Source: G965197555 sp965197555
GTDB taxonomy: Bacteria; Chloroflexota; Dehalococcoidia; Lucifugimonadales; UBA3495
Direction: 5' to 3'
Assembly (NCBI GenBank): GCA_965197555.1
Contig: OZ240213.1
Span: 1,054,001-1,118,000, forward strand
Length of the DNA stretch: 64,000 bases
Shown: positions 18,165-26,804 of the stretch, piece after piece
How the letters are laid out: each line of letters begins with the position of its first letter
Position numbering within the stretch: the first letter of the stretch is position 1
Made by a program: the position numbers and the translations under genes
Notes under the pieces: model-generated
The model's input: the letters and a program-made list of their open reading frames with translations, nothing else
The model's database searches: none
What the model was told of the DNA's origin: nothing

Positions 18165-18170
18165 TATAAT
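18165..18170 (+). promoter_or_regulatory. Candidate -10 element upstream of the solute-binding lipoprotein gene
   Basis: A perfect TATAAT lies about 75 bases before the start codon. No good -35 hexamer is present at 16-18 bases, so the assignment is tentative. The rest of the 295-base gap (17952-18245) shows no gene. Confidence 0.35.
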
Positions 18171-18245
18171 CGACTCTGATAAGCAATAGAAGTAAGAACG
18201 ACGGCGGGCTGTTCATCGGAAAGCAGGGGGTGTGAGGTGGATCGG

Positions 18246-20009
18246 ATGAGGAATGCGACCATGCCCGGAATCGTATCTCTACTTGTGGCTTTGACCTTGG
18301 CCTGCGCGCCATCCCTTGCTCCCCAGCTTGCCCCATCCGCAATTCCCACTGAGGCGCCAACCCCCCTGCAGTTCGCACCCCAAGCCTCCAGCCTTCCTAC
18401 ACAAGAGCCCACTCCGCAACCACTCCCTACGGAGGTTCCGACCCCCGTTCCCCAAGAGGTCTCGATGCCTGTGCCCATCGGCGAGAGTGGCGGGACTGTT
18501 ACAGTGGCAGGGTTCTCGGAAATAGCGCACCGGGACGTTCACCAAACGCTGCAAGAGGCGCTGACTGCTTTGGGCCCCGGTTTGGCCTACAGCAGACTTT
18601 TGCGTTTGAGCACCGGCCCTGAATTGGAGCAGCCTAATCTAATCTTGGAATGCGATCTATGCGTTGGCTGGGAGCTTAACCCTGACTTCATTTACCAGTT
18701 TCAGCTTAGGGACGATGTCCACTGGCACAACATCTCCCCGCTAAATGGTCGGCCTGTGTTGGCCAAGGACCTGGTGTATAGCTACCAGCGCCTGAGTACC
18801 CCATCCTGGCCCCACGCCTCTTTGTTCTCTTCAGTCCAAAGTATCGAGGCCATCGGCCCCCATGGTCTTGAAGTCAAGCTGGCCTCAGCCGATGCCGACG
18901 CGTTATTGTCCTTTGCCAATGGGCACAGCAAGGTCGTAGCCCGGGAAGTGGTGGAGGAATACGGCGACCTGCGGGAGAGTCCGGTTGTTGGCACCGGTCC
19001 TTGGCTGTGGGACAGCACCGACCCTGCGATGGGGACGATCCTGAATCGCAACCCTGACTACTTTGAGGAGGGGCTGCCCTTCCTTGACCGGTTAGTGGTG
19101 CGGGTCATCAAGTCGGCTGGCTTGCCAAAGTCACCTGACTCAGGAATTGTCGCGGCGTTTCGGGCCGGATTGGTAGATGTGGCTCCGATAGCTCCATTGG
19201 CATGGCAGGAGCTTAACCGGCAAGGTCCGGCAGTCGGATCGGCTGTTTCCAGGCAGGCTGGAGCAGGAGTCTGGCTGTCCATAAACGTAGCTGCGGATGG
19301 TCTGAGCGACCGCGCTCTGAGACGAGCGGTATTCAAGGCCATTGATCCCTGGGACTATCTGGGCACTGCCTGGGAAGGACAGGGGTTTGTCAGTGTGGGA
19401 ATCCCGGTGCAGGACCCGGAATGGTTGGTGGACCGGGCTGAAATGAGGGACCGCTATTTTGCCGATCCTGCGGTTGCCCGAGACCTGATCGCCGAGTCCG
19501 GGAGTGTTCTACCTGTAGACCTTGAGCTCGCGGTGGGTATCAAAGACGCAGGAGACCAGGTGTTGCAGTTGGCGGAGCGGATTAGCGAAGACCTGAAAGA
19601 CGTGGGGTTCAATCCACGCATCCGGCGATTGACCCCAAGCCGGTTCGGCGAGGCTGTGTTGAACCAACGCGATTACCAAGTGGCATTGGGGGTGCTACCA
19701 CCGGCGACAACTTCCAATAGCTTCCTGTTCCCTCTGCTTCACAGCGGTGGCCGTTGGAACATCGCGGCCCACCAGGACGATCTACTGGACAGGCTAATAG
19801 AGCGACAGGCTTCGGAATTCGACGAAGAGCGACGTCAGGTCCAACTCCTGGATATTCAGCACCGGGTGCTGGATCAAGCATATCTTGTCAGCACCGTCAC
19901 CAGGGAGTCCCGTTGGGTACATAATCGGGAGCTGAGGGGTTTTCAACCAAACACCGCGCTCTCGGAGTATATATTTTGGTCGAGGATGTGGTTGGACCGG
20001 TCACATTGA
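18246..20009 (+). CDS. ABC transporter substrate-binding lipoprotein, family 5 (peptide/nickel type)
   Basis: A 587-residue exported lipoprotein. The signal peptide ends in LTLAC, with the lipobox Cys near residue 20, and is followed by a long Pro/Thr/Ala-rich linker (about 22-75). The rest is a family-5 solute-binding protein, with the YQFQLRDDVHWHN block, the LAKDLVYSYQRL segment and the VGTGPWLW motif. The ligand (oligopeptide or other) cannot be inferred. No permease or ATPase gene flanks it, so it must use components encoded elsewhere. The ATG at 18246 with upstream AGGTGG is preferred over the GTG at 18237. A dispersed hairpin repeat follows the stop. Confidence 0.9.
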   Translation: MRNATMPGIVSLLVALTLACAPSLAPQLAPSAIPTEAPTPLQFAPQASSLPTQEPTPQPLPTEVPTPVPQEVSMPVPIGESGGTVTVAGFSEIAHRDVHQTLQEALTALGPGLAYSRLLRLSTGPELEQPNLILECDLCVGWELNPDFIYQFQLRDDVHWHNISPLNGRPVLAKDLVYSYQRLSTPSWPHASLFSSVQSIEAIGPHGLEVKLASADADALLSFANGHSKVVAREVVEEYGDLRESPVVGTGPWLWDSTDPAMGTILNRNPDYFEEGLPFLDRLVVRVIKSAGLPKSPDSGIVAAFRAGLVDVAPIAPLAWQELNRQGPAVGSAVSRQAGAGVWLSINVAADGLSDRALRRAVFKAIDPWDYLGTAWEGQGFVSVGIPVQDPEWLVDRAEMRDRYFADPAVARDLIAESGSVLPVDLELAVGIKDAGDQVLQLAERISEDLKDVGFNPRIRRLTPSRFGEAVLNQRDYQVALGVLPPATTSNSFLFPLLHSGGRWNIAAHQDDLLDRLIERQASEFDEERRQVQLLDIQHRVLDQAYLVSTVTRESRWVHNRELRGFQPNTALSEYIFWSRMWLDRSH

Positions 20010-20014
20010 GAGCA

Positions 20015-20065
20015 TGTCATCCTGAACGCGCGGGAGATCCATGAAGGAACTGAGGCAGGATGACA
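20015..20065. repeat. Dispersed hairpin repeat (GTCATCCTGA type)
   Basis: Perfect 10-bp inverted arms tgtcatcctg (20015-20024) and caggatgaca (20056-20065) around a 31-base centre. It begins six bases after the lipoprotein stop codon. The arm sequence belongs to a widespread class of REP-like elements often found after bacterial genes; a related half-copy may lie at 4153-4176. Confidence 0.6.
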
Positions 20066-20087
20066 ATGCAAACCTTTGCCCGCAGGG

Positions 20088-20567
20088 TCAGCCGATGAGT
20101 GGATTCCTCCCCGACTTTTGGTAACCCTCAATCCCTTCTTCCAGAGCGGTCCAGGGTAAAAGCGCACACTTGATCCTAACCGGATACTCGCGCACCACTT
20201 GCAGCGCTAGCAGTTCCCTCATCTCCGGCTGTTGGTAGTCGCGTGGTTCCTTCTCCAGCATCATGTTACGGAAAACTTCGGCTAGCTCGTGCAACTGGTC
20301 CAGCGACTTGCCACCGAGAACATCGCTCATCATTGACGCCGATGCCTGGATGATCGAGCACCCTTCAGACCTGGTATTAACCCCACTGACCTTACCGTCG
20401 CTGTCTAGCGCCAGTTGGATGGAGACTCGATCACCACAGAATGGATTGAACTCCTCAGACTCCAAGTCGGGGCCCGCCAGCGGTTCTGTGTGGTGTGGGT
20501 TCCGATAATGGCGTAGGATCAGCTCGCCGTAGAGCCCGGGAAGTGGTACGTCGGGGACTTGTGCCAT
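20088..20567 (-). CDS. SufU-like Fe-S scaffold/sulfur relay protein, divergent copy
   Basis: A 159-residue IscU/SufU-family protein. The three family cysteines are present: C44 (NPFCGD), C70 (SEGCSI) and C134 (IKCALLPW), with D46 as the usual zinc-site Asp. The SufU-type spacer between the second and third Cys is kept. It has an unusual N-terminal stretch (AQVPDVPLPG) and a charged C-terminal tail, and is quite divergent from the sufU copy 660 bases away. It is separated from the suf operon by a broken PaREP1-like gene and a hairpin repeat, so it may be transcribed separately. No Shine-Dalgarno sequence is obvious. Confidence 0.85.
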   Translation of the reverse strand: MAQVPDVPLPGLYGELILRHYRNPHHTEPLAGPDLESEEFNPFCGDRVSIQLALDSDGKVSGVNTRSEGCSIIQASASMMSDVLGGKSLDQLHELAEVFRNMMLEKEPRDYQQPEMRELLALQVVREYPVRIKCALLPWTALEEGIEGYQKSGRNPLIG

Positions 20568-20624
20568 GGATTTAAAGGAGTGTTGCTTTTGAGATGGGCT
20601 TGATGAGAGCCGTCAGCGGCGGTC

Positions 20625-20987
20625 TCATCCTAGGTCTTCCAGCCTTTCGAGAAATTGGCTGACCTCAATCAGGCTGTCTGCGATCATTTCCTTGGGCATC
20701 CAGTTTTCGTAGAAGTTGCTGTGCAGAGCACTGGCAGAGTTGAACATGACCCTGATCTCTCGGTCATCCACTTCTTGGGCCAATTGATTGACCACCTGGT
20801 AAAGCTCGCCGTGCCCATCGTGACGCCAACCTCTCTGCTCAGCCACAGCTTTGACCATATGGGCGGCCGCTCCCCACGTCTTTTCCGAGGCTTGAAGCAG
20901 GTCGTCCTCGGCCAGCGCCTATCCGGCTTTCGCCAGCAGTTCTCGGCTGGTTGCGAGGTGCTCGTTGTGGCGGTCCATCGATGACAT
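20625..20987 (-). pseudogene. PaREP1/HEPN-like helical protein interrupted by an in-frame amber codon
   Basis: Read from the ATG at 20985-20987, the frame gives MSSMDRHNEHLATSRELLAK, then Ala-Gly, then TAG at 20919-20921. It continues in the same frame as ALAEDDLLQASEKTWGAAAH and on to LERLEDLG. Both halves match the continuous pattern of PaREP1-type small helical proteins (LL...GD-L-QASEK-x-WGAAAH-x-VKA, then LH-x-NFYE-x-W). A single nonsense change therefore splits the gene at codon 23. The 77-residue segment from the ATG at 20858 could still be translated alone, but lacks the first helix. A sequencing or assembly error is possible. Confidence 0.7.
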
Positions 20988-21032
20988 ATCTCCCGACGGG
21001 ACCTAGGACTCATAAACTATCTCAAAGGGTGG

Positions 21033-21093
21033 TTCGACAAGCTCACCACGAACGGAAAGTCCCTCCCCCTCCGTTCGTCCTGAGCTTGTCGAA
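21033..21093. repeat. Long dispersed hairpin repeat (TTCGACAAGCTCA type)
   Basis: Inverted arms of 23 bp (21033-21055 and 21071-21093) with two central mismatches and a 15-base loop. The arm begins ttcgacaagctca and ends acgaacgg. A single-arm relative lies at 27720-27742. It sits between the broken PaREP1-like gene and sufU, in a gap (20988-21231) with no gene. Confidence 0.7.
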
Positions 21094-21231
21094 GGACGGT
21101 CCCCATGGGGTGCAAGGTTTTTAGATGGTTTGTCTGAAAATATGCGAACAGATTAACACAACCACCGAAACATGAGCTTCAGGGGAGCAATCGGGAGTTA
21201 GGGTAGACCTAAGCAACGTGACTATGGGCGC

Positions 21232-21684
21232 CTACTCCAGGGATACGGCCTCTTGCCGCCCCTCCAGAGCGGCCCGCATGGTGTGCCACGCTAGAATGGC
21301 GCACTTGATACGCGTAGGGAATGCCACCACACCAGACAAGGACTCCAAGTCGCCCAAGGTTTCCAAGTCCAAGTCTGTATCAGGGTCGGTCATCATTTGA
21401 TGAAAGGCATCGAATATCTTTTGGGCTTCCTCTTTGCTCTTGCCCTTGATGCTCTGAGTCATCATGGAAGCCGAGGCCCTGGAGATAGCGCACCCTACAC
21501 CCTGGAAACCGACGTCGGCAATGGTGTCGTCATCAGCAATTTGGAGGTCCAAGCTGATCTGGTCGCCACACAGGGGGTTGAATCCTTCCGCGCTTTGGGT
21601 TGCATCTTCGAGCTTCTTAAAGTTGCGGGGCTTGCTGTTATGCTCCAGCAGGATTTCCTGGTAGAGCTCGTTCAATTCCGACAC
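21232..21684 (-). CDS. sufU: SufU, zinc-dependent sulfur acceptor of the SUF system
   Basis: A 150-residue protein with C39 (NPLCGD), C65 (GVGCAI) and C128 (IKCAILAW), the SufU ligand set, and the SufU-specific insertion before the third Cys. In Gram-positive-type SUF systems SufU takes sulfur from SufS. The GTG start overlaps the sufS stop codon by one base (TAGTG), so translation is coupled to the desulfurase, as expected for the partner pair. It is last in the sufBCDSU operon. Confidence 0.95.
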   Translation of the reverse strand: MSELNELYQEILLEHNSKPRNFKKLEDATQSAEGFNPLCGDQISLDLQIADDDTIADVGFQGVGCAISRASASMMTQSIKGKSKEEAQKIFDAFHQMMTDPDTDLDLETLGDLESLSGVVAFPTRIKCAILAWHTMRAALEGRQEAVSLE

Positions 21685-22955
21685 TAGGTGAAGACCTCGA
21701 TTACTCGATCAATTCCTTTGACCAGAGCGTCTATCTCCTCTCTGGTGTTATACAACGCCAGAGATGCTCTAGCAGTAGCGGGCACGCCGAACCGGTCCAT
21801 AACTGGTTGCGCGCAGTGATGCCCAGTGCGAACGGCTATCCCCTCGGCGTCCAGGATGGTCCCAATGTCGTGGGGGTGTACCCCGTCGAGCACGAAGGAG
21901 AGAATTCCAGACTTCTCTTTGGCGGTCCCAATTATACGGACCCCGTCCAATTTGGACAAGCACTCGGTGCCATACTTGAGCAAGTCGTCTTCGTGGGCTC
22001 CTACTTGGTCCAGTCCAATCTCACTCAAATAGTCTATAGCCGTACCCAGGCCGATGCTCCCCGCAATGTTGGGGGTTCCTGCTTCAAATTTGTAAGGCAG
22101 GTCGGCATACAGGGTCTTTTCGAAGGTCACCGACTTGATCATCTCACCACCCCCCTGGTAAGGGGGCATCGATTCCAACAGCCCGGCTTTGCCGTAAAGA
22201 ATACCAATACCTGTGGGACCATATACCTTGTGTCCGGAAAACGCGTAAAAGTCGCAGTCCAACTTCTGCACGTCCACAGCCATGTGGGAGACCGCCTGTG
22301 CTCCGTCCAGCAAGACCGGGATACCGCGGCTGTGGGCCAAGGCGATAACCTGCTCCACCGGTACAATGGTGCCTAAGGCATTGGATACGTGGAGGATTGA
22401 CACCAGTTTGGTGCGGGGAGTGAGGAGCTTTTCATACTCCTCGACCAGGAACTCGCCGGAGTCATTGATGGGCACTACTTTTAAATTGGCCCCCCGCTCT
22501 TCACATAGGATCTGCCAGGGGACTATGTTCGAATGGTGCTCTAAAGCGGAGATAATGATTTCGTCGCCCTGGTCGACGTGCTGTCGCCCATAGGTCTGGG
22601 ACACCAGGTTGATGCCCTCGGTGGTCCCGCGCACGAACACAATCTCCCGGTCCTCGGCGGCGTTGATGAATTTCCTCACCTTGGTGCGAGCTGCTTCGTA
22701 GTCAGTGGTGGCTTTCTGGCTTAGTGTGTGCACTCCTCGATGAACGTTGGAGTTTTCGGTTGCGTAATAATTCACCAACGCATCGATGACGACCTGGGGT
22801 TTTTGGCTGGTGGCTGCGTTGTCCAAGTAGACCAAGGGCTTGCCGTTGACCAACTGGTGCAAAACCGGGAAGTCCTGCCTTATTAGATGTACGTTGAAGT
22901 CCCCCCCGGTCTTCGTGGAAAGCCCACCAGGGTTCCCAGTGGCGCGCTCGGTCAT
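21684..22955 (-). CDS. sufS: Cysteine desulfurase SufS
   Basis: PLP-dependent enzyme releasing persulfide sulfur from cysteine for Fe-S cluster assembly. The 423-residue protein has the PLP-binding K243 (FSGHKVYGPTG), the LDGAQ strand with D217, and the catalytic C381 (RTGHHCAQP) in the group II (SufS/CsdA) context. The N-terminal 25 residues are somewhat longer than average. The ATG overlaps the sufD stop as ATGA, and the stop overlaps the sufU start. Confidence 0.97.
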   Translation of the reverse strand: MTERATGNPGGLSTKTGGDFNVHLIRQDFPVLHQLVNGKPLVYLDNAATSQKPQVVIDALVNYYATENSNVHRGVHTLSQKATTDYEAARTKVRKFINAAEDREIVFVRGTTEGINLVSQTYGRQHVDQGDEIIISALEHHSNIVPWQILCEERGANLKVVPINDSGEFLVEEYEKLLTPRTKLVSILHVSNALGTIVPVEQVIALAHSRGIPVLLDGAQAVSHMAVDVQKLDCDFYAFSGHKVYGPTGIGILYGKAGLLESMPPYQGGGEMIKSVTFEKTLYADLPYKFEAGTPNIAGSIGLGTAIDYLSEIGLDQVGAHEDDLLKYGTECLSKLDGVRIIGTAKEKSGILSFVLDGVHPHDIGTILDAEGIAVRTGHHCAQPVMDRFGVPATARASLALYNTREEIDALVKGIDRVIEVFT

Positions 22956-24310
22956 GTCTCAGCTCCTGTCGGAAGACTTCGAGAAGACAGAGCTCCGAGG
23001 AACACTTTATCCAGATGGTTGCGTAGCTGCTCTAGCTTTATTCTCTCTAGGACCTCTGCGGCGAAGGCTTGAATTAGCATCTGGCTGGCCGTGGCTTGGT
23101 CCAAGCCCCGGCTTCTTAGATAAAACATGGCGTTTTCATCCATGTGACCGGCGGTGGCGCCGTGGGCGCACTTCACATCGTCGGCATAGATCATGAGGCT
23201 TGGCTTGCTGTCGATCTCGGCGCTCCTGGAGAGCAGGAGGTTCTTGTCGGTCTGCTGAGCGTCCGCTTTCTGTGCGTCCCGGCGCACTAGGACTTGGCCG
23301 CCGAACACCGCTTTAGACTTACCGTCCAAAATTCCTTTGTACAGCAAGCGGCTGGTGGTGTGAGGCTTTGCGTGGTCGATGTTAATCAGGTTATCGATGT
23401 GCTGCTCTTCCGCGGTCAGGTAGAGACCGTTAAGGGAGCAATAGCTTCCTGGGGCGTCGAGCGTCACTTGTAGATCATTCCTGGCCAAGGCTGTGCCCAA
23501 TGCAAAGGACGCAGAAGAGAAGCTGCTGTCCCTGGCCTGGGAAACCTGAGTGCTGCCGACGTGATAGGAGGCAGAACCCTCGAGTAGCACCCGGTAATGG
23601 TCCACCGCCGAGCCGTCACCCAAAACGATCTCCGTCACAGCGTCGGTGAAGTACTGATCGGGACAGATACTGACGTAGCTTTCCACCACAGTGGCCTCTG
23701 TATTCCGGCCGATCAGGACCAAAGTCCGTGGGTAGGTAGCCCGAGGTTGGCCCCGGTCGGTGGTCAAAAATACCAACTGCACGACCATGCCTGGAGGGTG
23801 GTTGTCCGGCACCTGGACAAACGCTCCGTGCCTGAGGAAGGCGGTGTTCAACGCGGTAAATCCGTCGTCTTCAAAGCTGGCCAGGCCTCCCAAGTGTTCC
23901 TTGACCAGCGCTTCGTCATATTTGATGGTTTCCGCCAGGTTGATGACTTTGGCCCCGTAGGAAGCTTCCGGTGGTGTCGAGAGCTCCCTGGAGAATATGC
24001 CGTCGATGAAAATCTGGTTTATCCAATCGGGATGCCAGGGAGCGATATCCTCTAGCCCGGATTGGGATACTGTCCAATCCGGTGGCACGTCCGGTGAGGA
24101 GCTAAATGAGGACTTGGCGATGGGAGCGACGTTGGTGTACTTCCATTTTTCGTTGCCACGCCGGGCGGTCGGAAATCCTATAGACGCGAAACGTGCCCAA
24201 GCATCTTCCTTCAGCTTCCTGAACCACACCGGGCTTTCGGCCTCGGAGTGGCGCAGTGACTCCTGGAAATCAGACCTGTAGGTGGAGGGTCCGGTCGAAA
24301 CTAAAGTCAT
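22952..24310 (-). CDS. sufD: SufD, Fe-S cluster assembly scaffold subunit
   Basis: Component of the SufBC2D complex. The 452-residue product has the SufD-type N-terminal WFRKLKEDAWARF region and the conserved beta-helical core. The C-terminal block reads DDVKCAHGATAGHMDENAMFYLRSRG, whose Cys-His pair is characteristic of SufD and contributes to cluster assembly at the SufB-SufD interface. It overlaps sufS by four bases and follows sufC by 24 bases. Confidence 0.96.
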   Translation of the reverse strand: MTLVSTGPSTYRSDFQESLRHSEAESPVWFRKLKEDAWARFASIGFPTARRGNEKWKYTNVAPIAKSSFSSSPDVPPDWTVSQSGLEDIAPWHPDWINQIFIDGIFSRELSTPPEASYGAKVINLAETIKYDEALVKEHLGGLASFEDDGFTALNTAFLRHGAFVQVPDNHPPGMVVQLVFLTTDRGQPRATYPRTLVLIGRNTEATVVESYVSICPDQYFTDAVTEIVLGDGSAVDHYRVLLEGSASYHVGSTQVSQARDSSFSSASFALGTALARNDLQVTLDAPGSYCSLNGLYLTAEEQHIDNLINIDHAKPHTTSRLLYKGILDGKSKAVFGGQVLVRRDAQKADAQQTDKNLLLSRSAEIDSKPSLMIYADDVKCAHGATAGHMDENAMFYLRSRGLDQATASQMLIQAFAAEVLERIKLEQLRNHLDKVFLGALSSRSLPTGAET

Positions 24311-24334
24311 AGCACTGGACGGGAGGAACAGGGA

Positions 24335-25129
24335 TTAGGTAGCCACGTCCGCGGCTGCTTTCACCCAGTCGTACCCTCTCGCTTCTAGTTCGTGGGCCAG
24401 TTCTGGGCCGCCTCGCTGAACAATGCGGCCATCCATCAGGACGTGGACGTAATCCGGCTGGATGTAGTTCAAGATTCGTTGGTAGTGGGTTACCAGAACA
24501 ATGGCGTTTGATGGGTTGTGGAGCAGGTTAACGCCGTTGGAAACGACCCTGAGAGCATCTATGTCGAGTCCTGAATCAGTCTCGTCCAACAGGGCGAGCC
24601 TGGGTGCCAGCAGCGCCATCTGCAGAATCTCGTGCCGTTTTTTCTCCCCTCCGGAGAACCCCTCGTTTACCGAACGCTTGACCAAGTCGGGGTCGATTTC
24701 CACCATCTGGACCTTTTCTCGCAGGAGCCGGTCAAAATCCCGAGCGCTTAGCGCCTCTTCCCCGTTGTGTTGCCGAAGGGCATCCACTGAGCCTTTCAGA
24801 AATTGCCAAGCCCGCACTCCGGGCAACTCCACTGGGTACTGGAAAGCTAGAAACATGCCCTTTCTAGCCCGGGTCTCAGGGTCCAAGGCCAGCAGGTCAT
24901 CGCCCTGGTACAGAACGTCACCCTTGGTTACGGTGTAATCGGGCCTTCCCGCTAGCACGTTGGTCAACGTGCTCTTGCCGGAGCCGTTGGGACCCATGAT
25001 GGCGTGGACTTCCCCCAGGTTTACTGTAAGATCCACTCCTTTGAGGATTTCCAGGTTTCCCGCCGAAACGTGAAGACCCCGCACTTCCAATAAGGGGACA
25101 CCTGGGCTATTTCTATTGCCATCGGCCAT
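24335..25129 (-). CDS. sufC: SufC, ATPase of the SUF Fe-S assembly complex
   Basis: A 264-residue ABC-type ATPase, soluble and not a transporter subunit. Walker A is GPNGSGKST, the Q-loop falls in LAFQYPVELPG, the signature is FSGGEKKRHEI, and Walker B is LALLDETDSGLD, the SufC-specific form. The ATG follows the sufB stop codon with no intervening base, so the pair is tightly coupled. Confidence 0.97.
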   Translation of the reverse strand: MADGNRNSPGVPLLEVRGLHVSAGNLEILKGVDLTVNLGEVHAIMGPNGSGKSTLTNVLAGRPDYTVTKGDVLYQGDDLLALDPETRARKGMFLAFQYPVELPGVRAWQFLKGSVDALRQHNGEEALSARDFDRLLREKVQMVEIDPDLVKRSVNEGFSGGEKKRHEILQMALLAPRLALLDETDSGLDIDALRVVSNGVNLLHNPSNAIVLVTHYQRILNYIQPDYVHVLMDGRIVQRGGPELAHELEARGYDWVKAAADVAT

Positions 25130-26599
25130 CTAGCCCACAGCCCCTTCCAAACTTACTTTCAGTAGCTGGCCAGCCTCCATAGCAAACTCGAAGGGCAGCT
25201 CCTGGAAGATGCCTCTACAGAACCCGTTGACGATCATGTAGTGGGCTTCCTCGGCGTCGATTCCCCGCTGCTGGCAATAGAAGAGCTGGTCGTCGCTAAC
25301 CTTGGATGTGGAGGCTTCGTGCTCCATTTGCGCTGTGGGGTTACGGACTTCAATATAAGGCACGGTGTGGGCGCCGCACTTGTCCCCAATCAACAGCGAG
25401 TCACACTGGGTAAAGTTCTTGGCGCCGGTGGCCGAGGGCATGATCTTGACCAGCCCGCGGTAGGTCCCGTTACCATGGCCGGCGGAGATGCCCTTGGAGA
25501 TGATGGTGCTCTTGGTATTTTTGCCTTGGTGAATCATCTTGGTGCCGGTGTCGGCCTGCTGATAGTTATTGACCAAGGCGACCGAGTAGAACTCACCGAC
25601 GGAGTTATCCCCTTTGAGAATCACGCTGGGATATTTCCAGGTGATTGCTGAGCCCGTTTCAACCTGGGTCCAAGATATCTTCGAGTTCCGGCCTTGGGCC
25701 TTCCCTCGTTTGGTAACGAAATTGTAGACCCCGCCCTTACCCTCTTTATCGCCCGGAAACCAGTTCTGAAGGGTGGAGTACTTGATCTCGGCATCATCAA
25801 GGGCCACCAGCTCCACCACCGCAGCGTGCAACTGGTGGGATTTCCTGGCGGGTGCAGTGCACCCCTCCAAGTAGCTGACGTAGCTGCCTTTGTCGGCAAT
25901 GATCAGGGTCCGCTCAAACTGGCCGGAGTCGGCCTGGTTGATACGGAAGTAGGTCATGAGCTCGATGGGGCAGCGTACTCCGGGAGGAATGTAGGCGAAT
26001 GAGCCGTCGCTAAAAACCGCTGAATTGAGGGTGGCGTAGAAATTGTCGGCGTAGGGTACCACCGAGCCCAGGTACTTCTTCACCAAGTCGGGATGGTTCT
26101 GAATGGCCTGGCTAATCGGACAGAATATAATACCGGCCTTTTCCAGCATATCCTGATAGGTAGTGGCCACGGAAACGCTGTCTAGGACGGCGTCAACAGC
26201 GACACCCGCCAATCGCTCCTGCTCCGCCAAGGGTATTCCCAGCTTGTTAAAAGCCTCCAGCACCTCGGGGTCCACTTCGTTCAGGTTTTTGGGCCCGTCA
26301 TCTTTTGAAGCTGGGGCGGCGTAGTAGATAATATCCTGGTAATCGATGGGAGGGTGCGTGACGTTGGCCCACTTGGGCTCCTTGAAATCAAGCTTGAGCC
26401 AATGCCGATACGCCTTGAGGCGCCACTCCAGCATCCAATCGGGCTCGCCCTTCTTGGCGGATATTAGTCTCACTACATCTTCAGTCAGACCTTTGGGAAC
26501 GACATCCGATTCGATGTCGATGGTGAATCCCCACTTGTAGTCGGTGTCCAGGTCGCCGGAGGTAGTGGCGGTCCTGGAAATGACCCTGGGTTCGGTCAT
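25130..26599 (-). CDS. sufB: SufB, Fe-S cluster assembly scaffold protein
   Basis: The 489-residue scaffold on which SUF clusters are built. Recognised by the SufB core: YIPPGVRCPIELMTYFRIN, EGCTAPARKSHQLHAAVVEL, GGVYNFVTKRG, and the C-terminal EHEAS/ISKGISAGHG segments. The C-terminal QRGIDAEEAHYMIVNGFC element is also typical. The ATG has GAGG seven bases upstream. It is the first gene of sufBCDSU and is divergent from tatD. No Rrf2/IscR-type regulator gene is nearby, and no clear regulator site was found in the 200-base divergent gap. Confidence 0.97.
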   Translation of the reverse strand: MTEPRVISRTATTSGDLDTDYKWGFTIDIESDVVPKGLTEDVVRLISAKKGEPDWMLEWRLKAYRHWLKLDFKEPKWANVTHPPIDYQDIIYYAAPASKDDGPKNLNEVDPEVLEAFNKLGIPLAEQERLAGVAVDAVLDSVSVATTYQDMLEKAGIIFCPISQAIQNHPDLVKKYLGSVVPYADNFYATLNSAVFSDGSFAYIPPGVRCPIELMTYFRINQADSGQFERTLIIADKGSYVSYLEGCTAPARKSHQLHAAVVELVALDDAEIKYSTLQNWFPGDKEGKGGVYNFVTKRGKAQGRNSKISWTQVETGSAITWKYPSVILKGDNSVGEFYSVALVNNYQQADTGTKMIHQGKNTKSTIISKGISAGHGNGTYRGLVKIMPSATGAKNFTQCDSLLIGDKCGAHTVPYIEVRNPTAQMEHEASTSKVSDDQLFYCQQRGIDAEEAHYMIVNGFCRGIFQELPFEFAMEAGQLLKVSLEGAVG

Positions 26600-26804
26600 G
26601 TATTTTCCTCAGAATGAAGGCTGGGCCTTCATTGGCTTCTAGGGATTTGATGTGCTGCCAGGCACCATTAAGGGGATTGTTGACCAAATGAGTCGACAAT
26701 TATGGTATCACCGTGGGTCGAAGGGTGTCAACGAGACATCCACCAATGACTGACGATACAATAGGCACAATAGTATAGCAACGACCTACTAGGAGTACAG
26801 GGAA

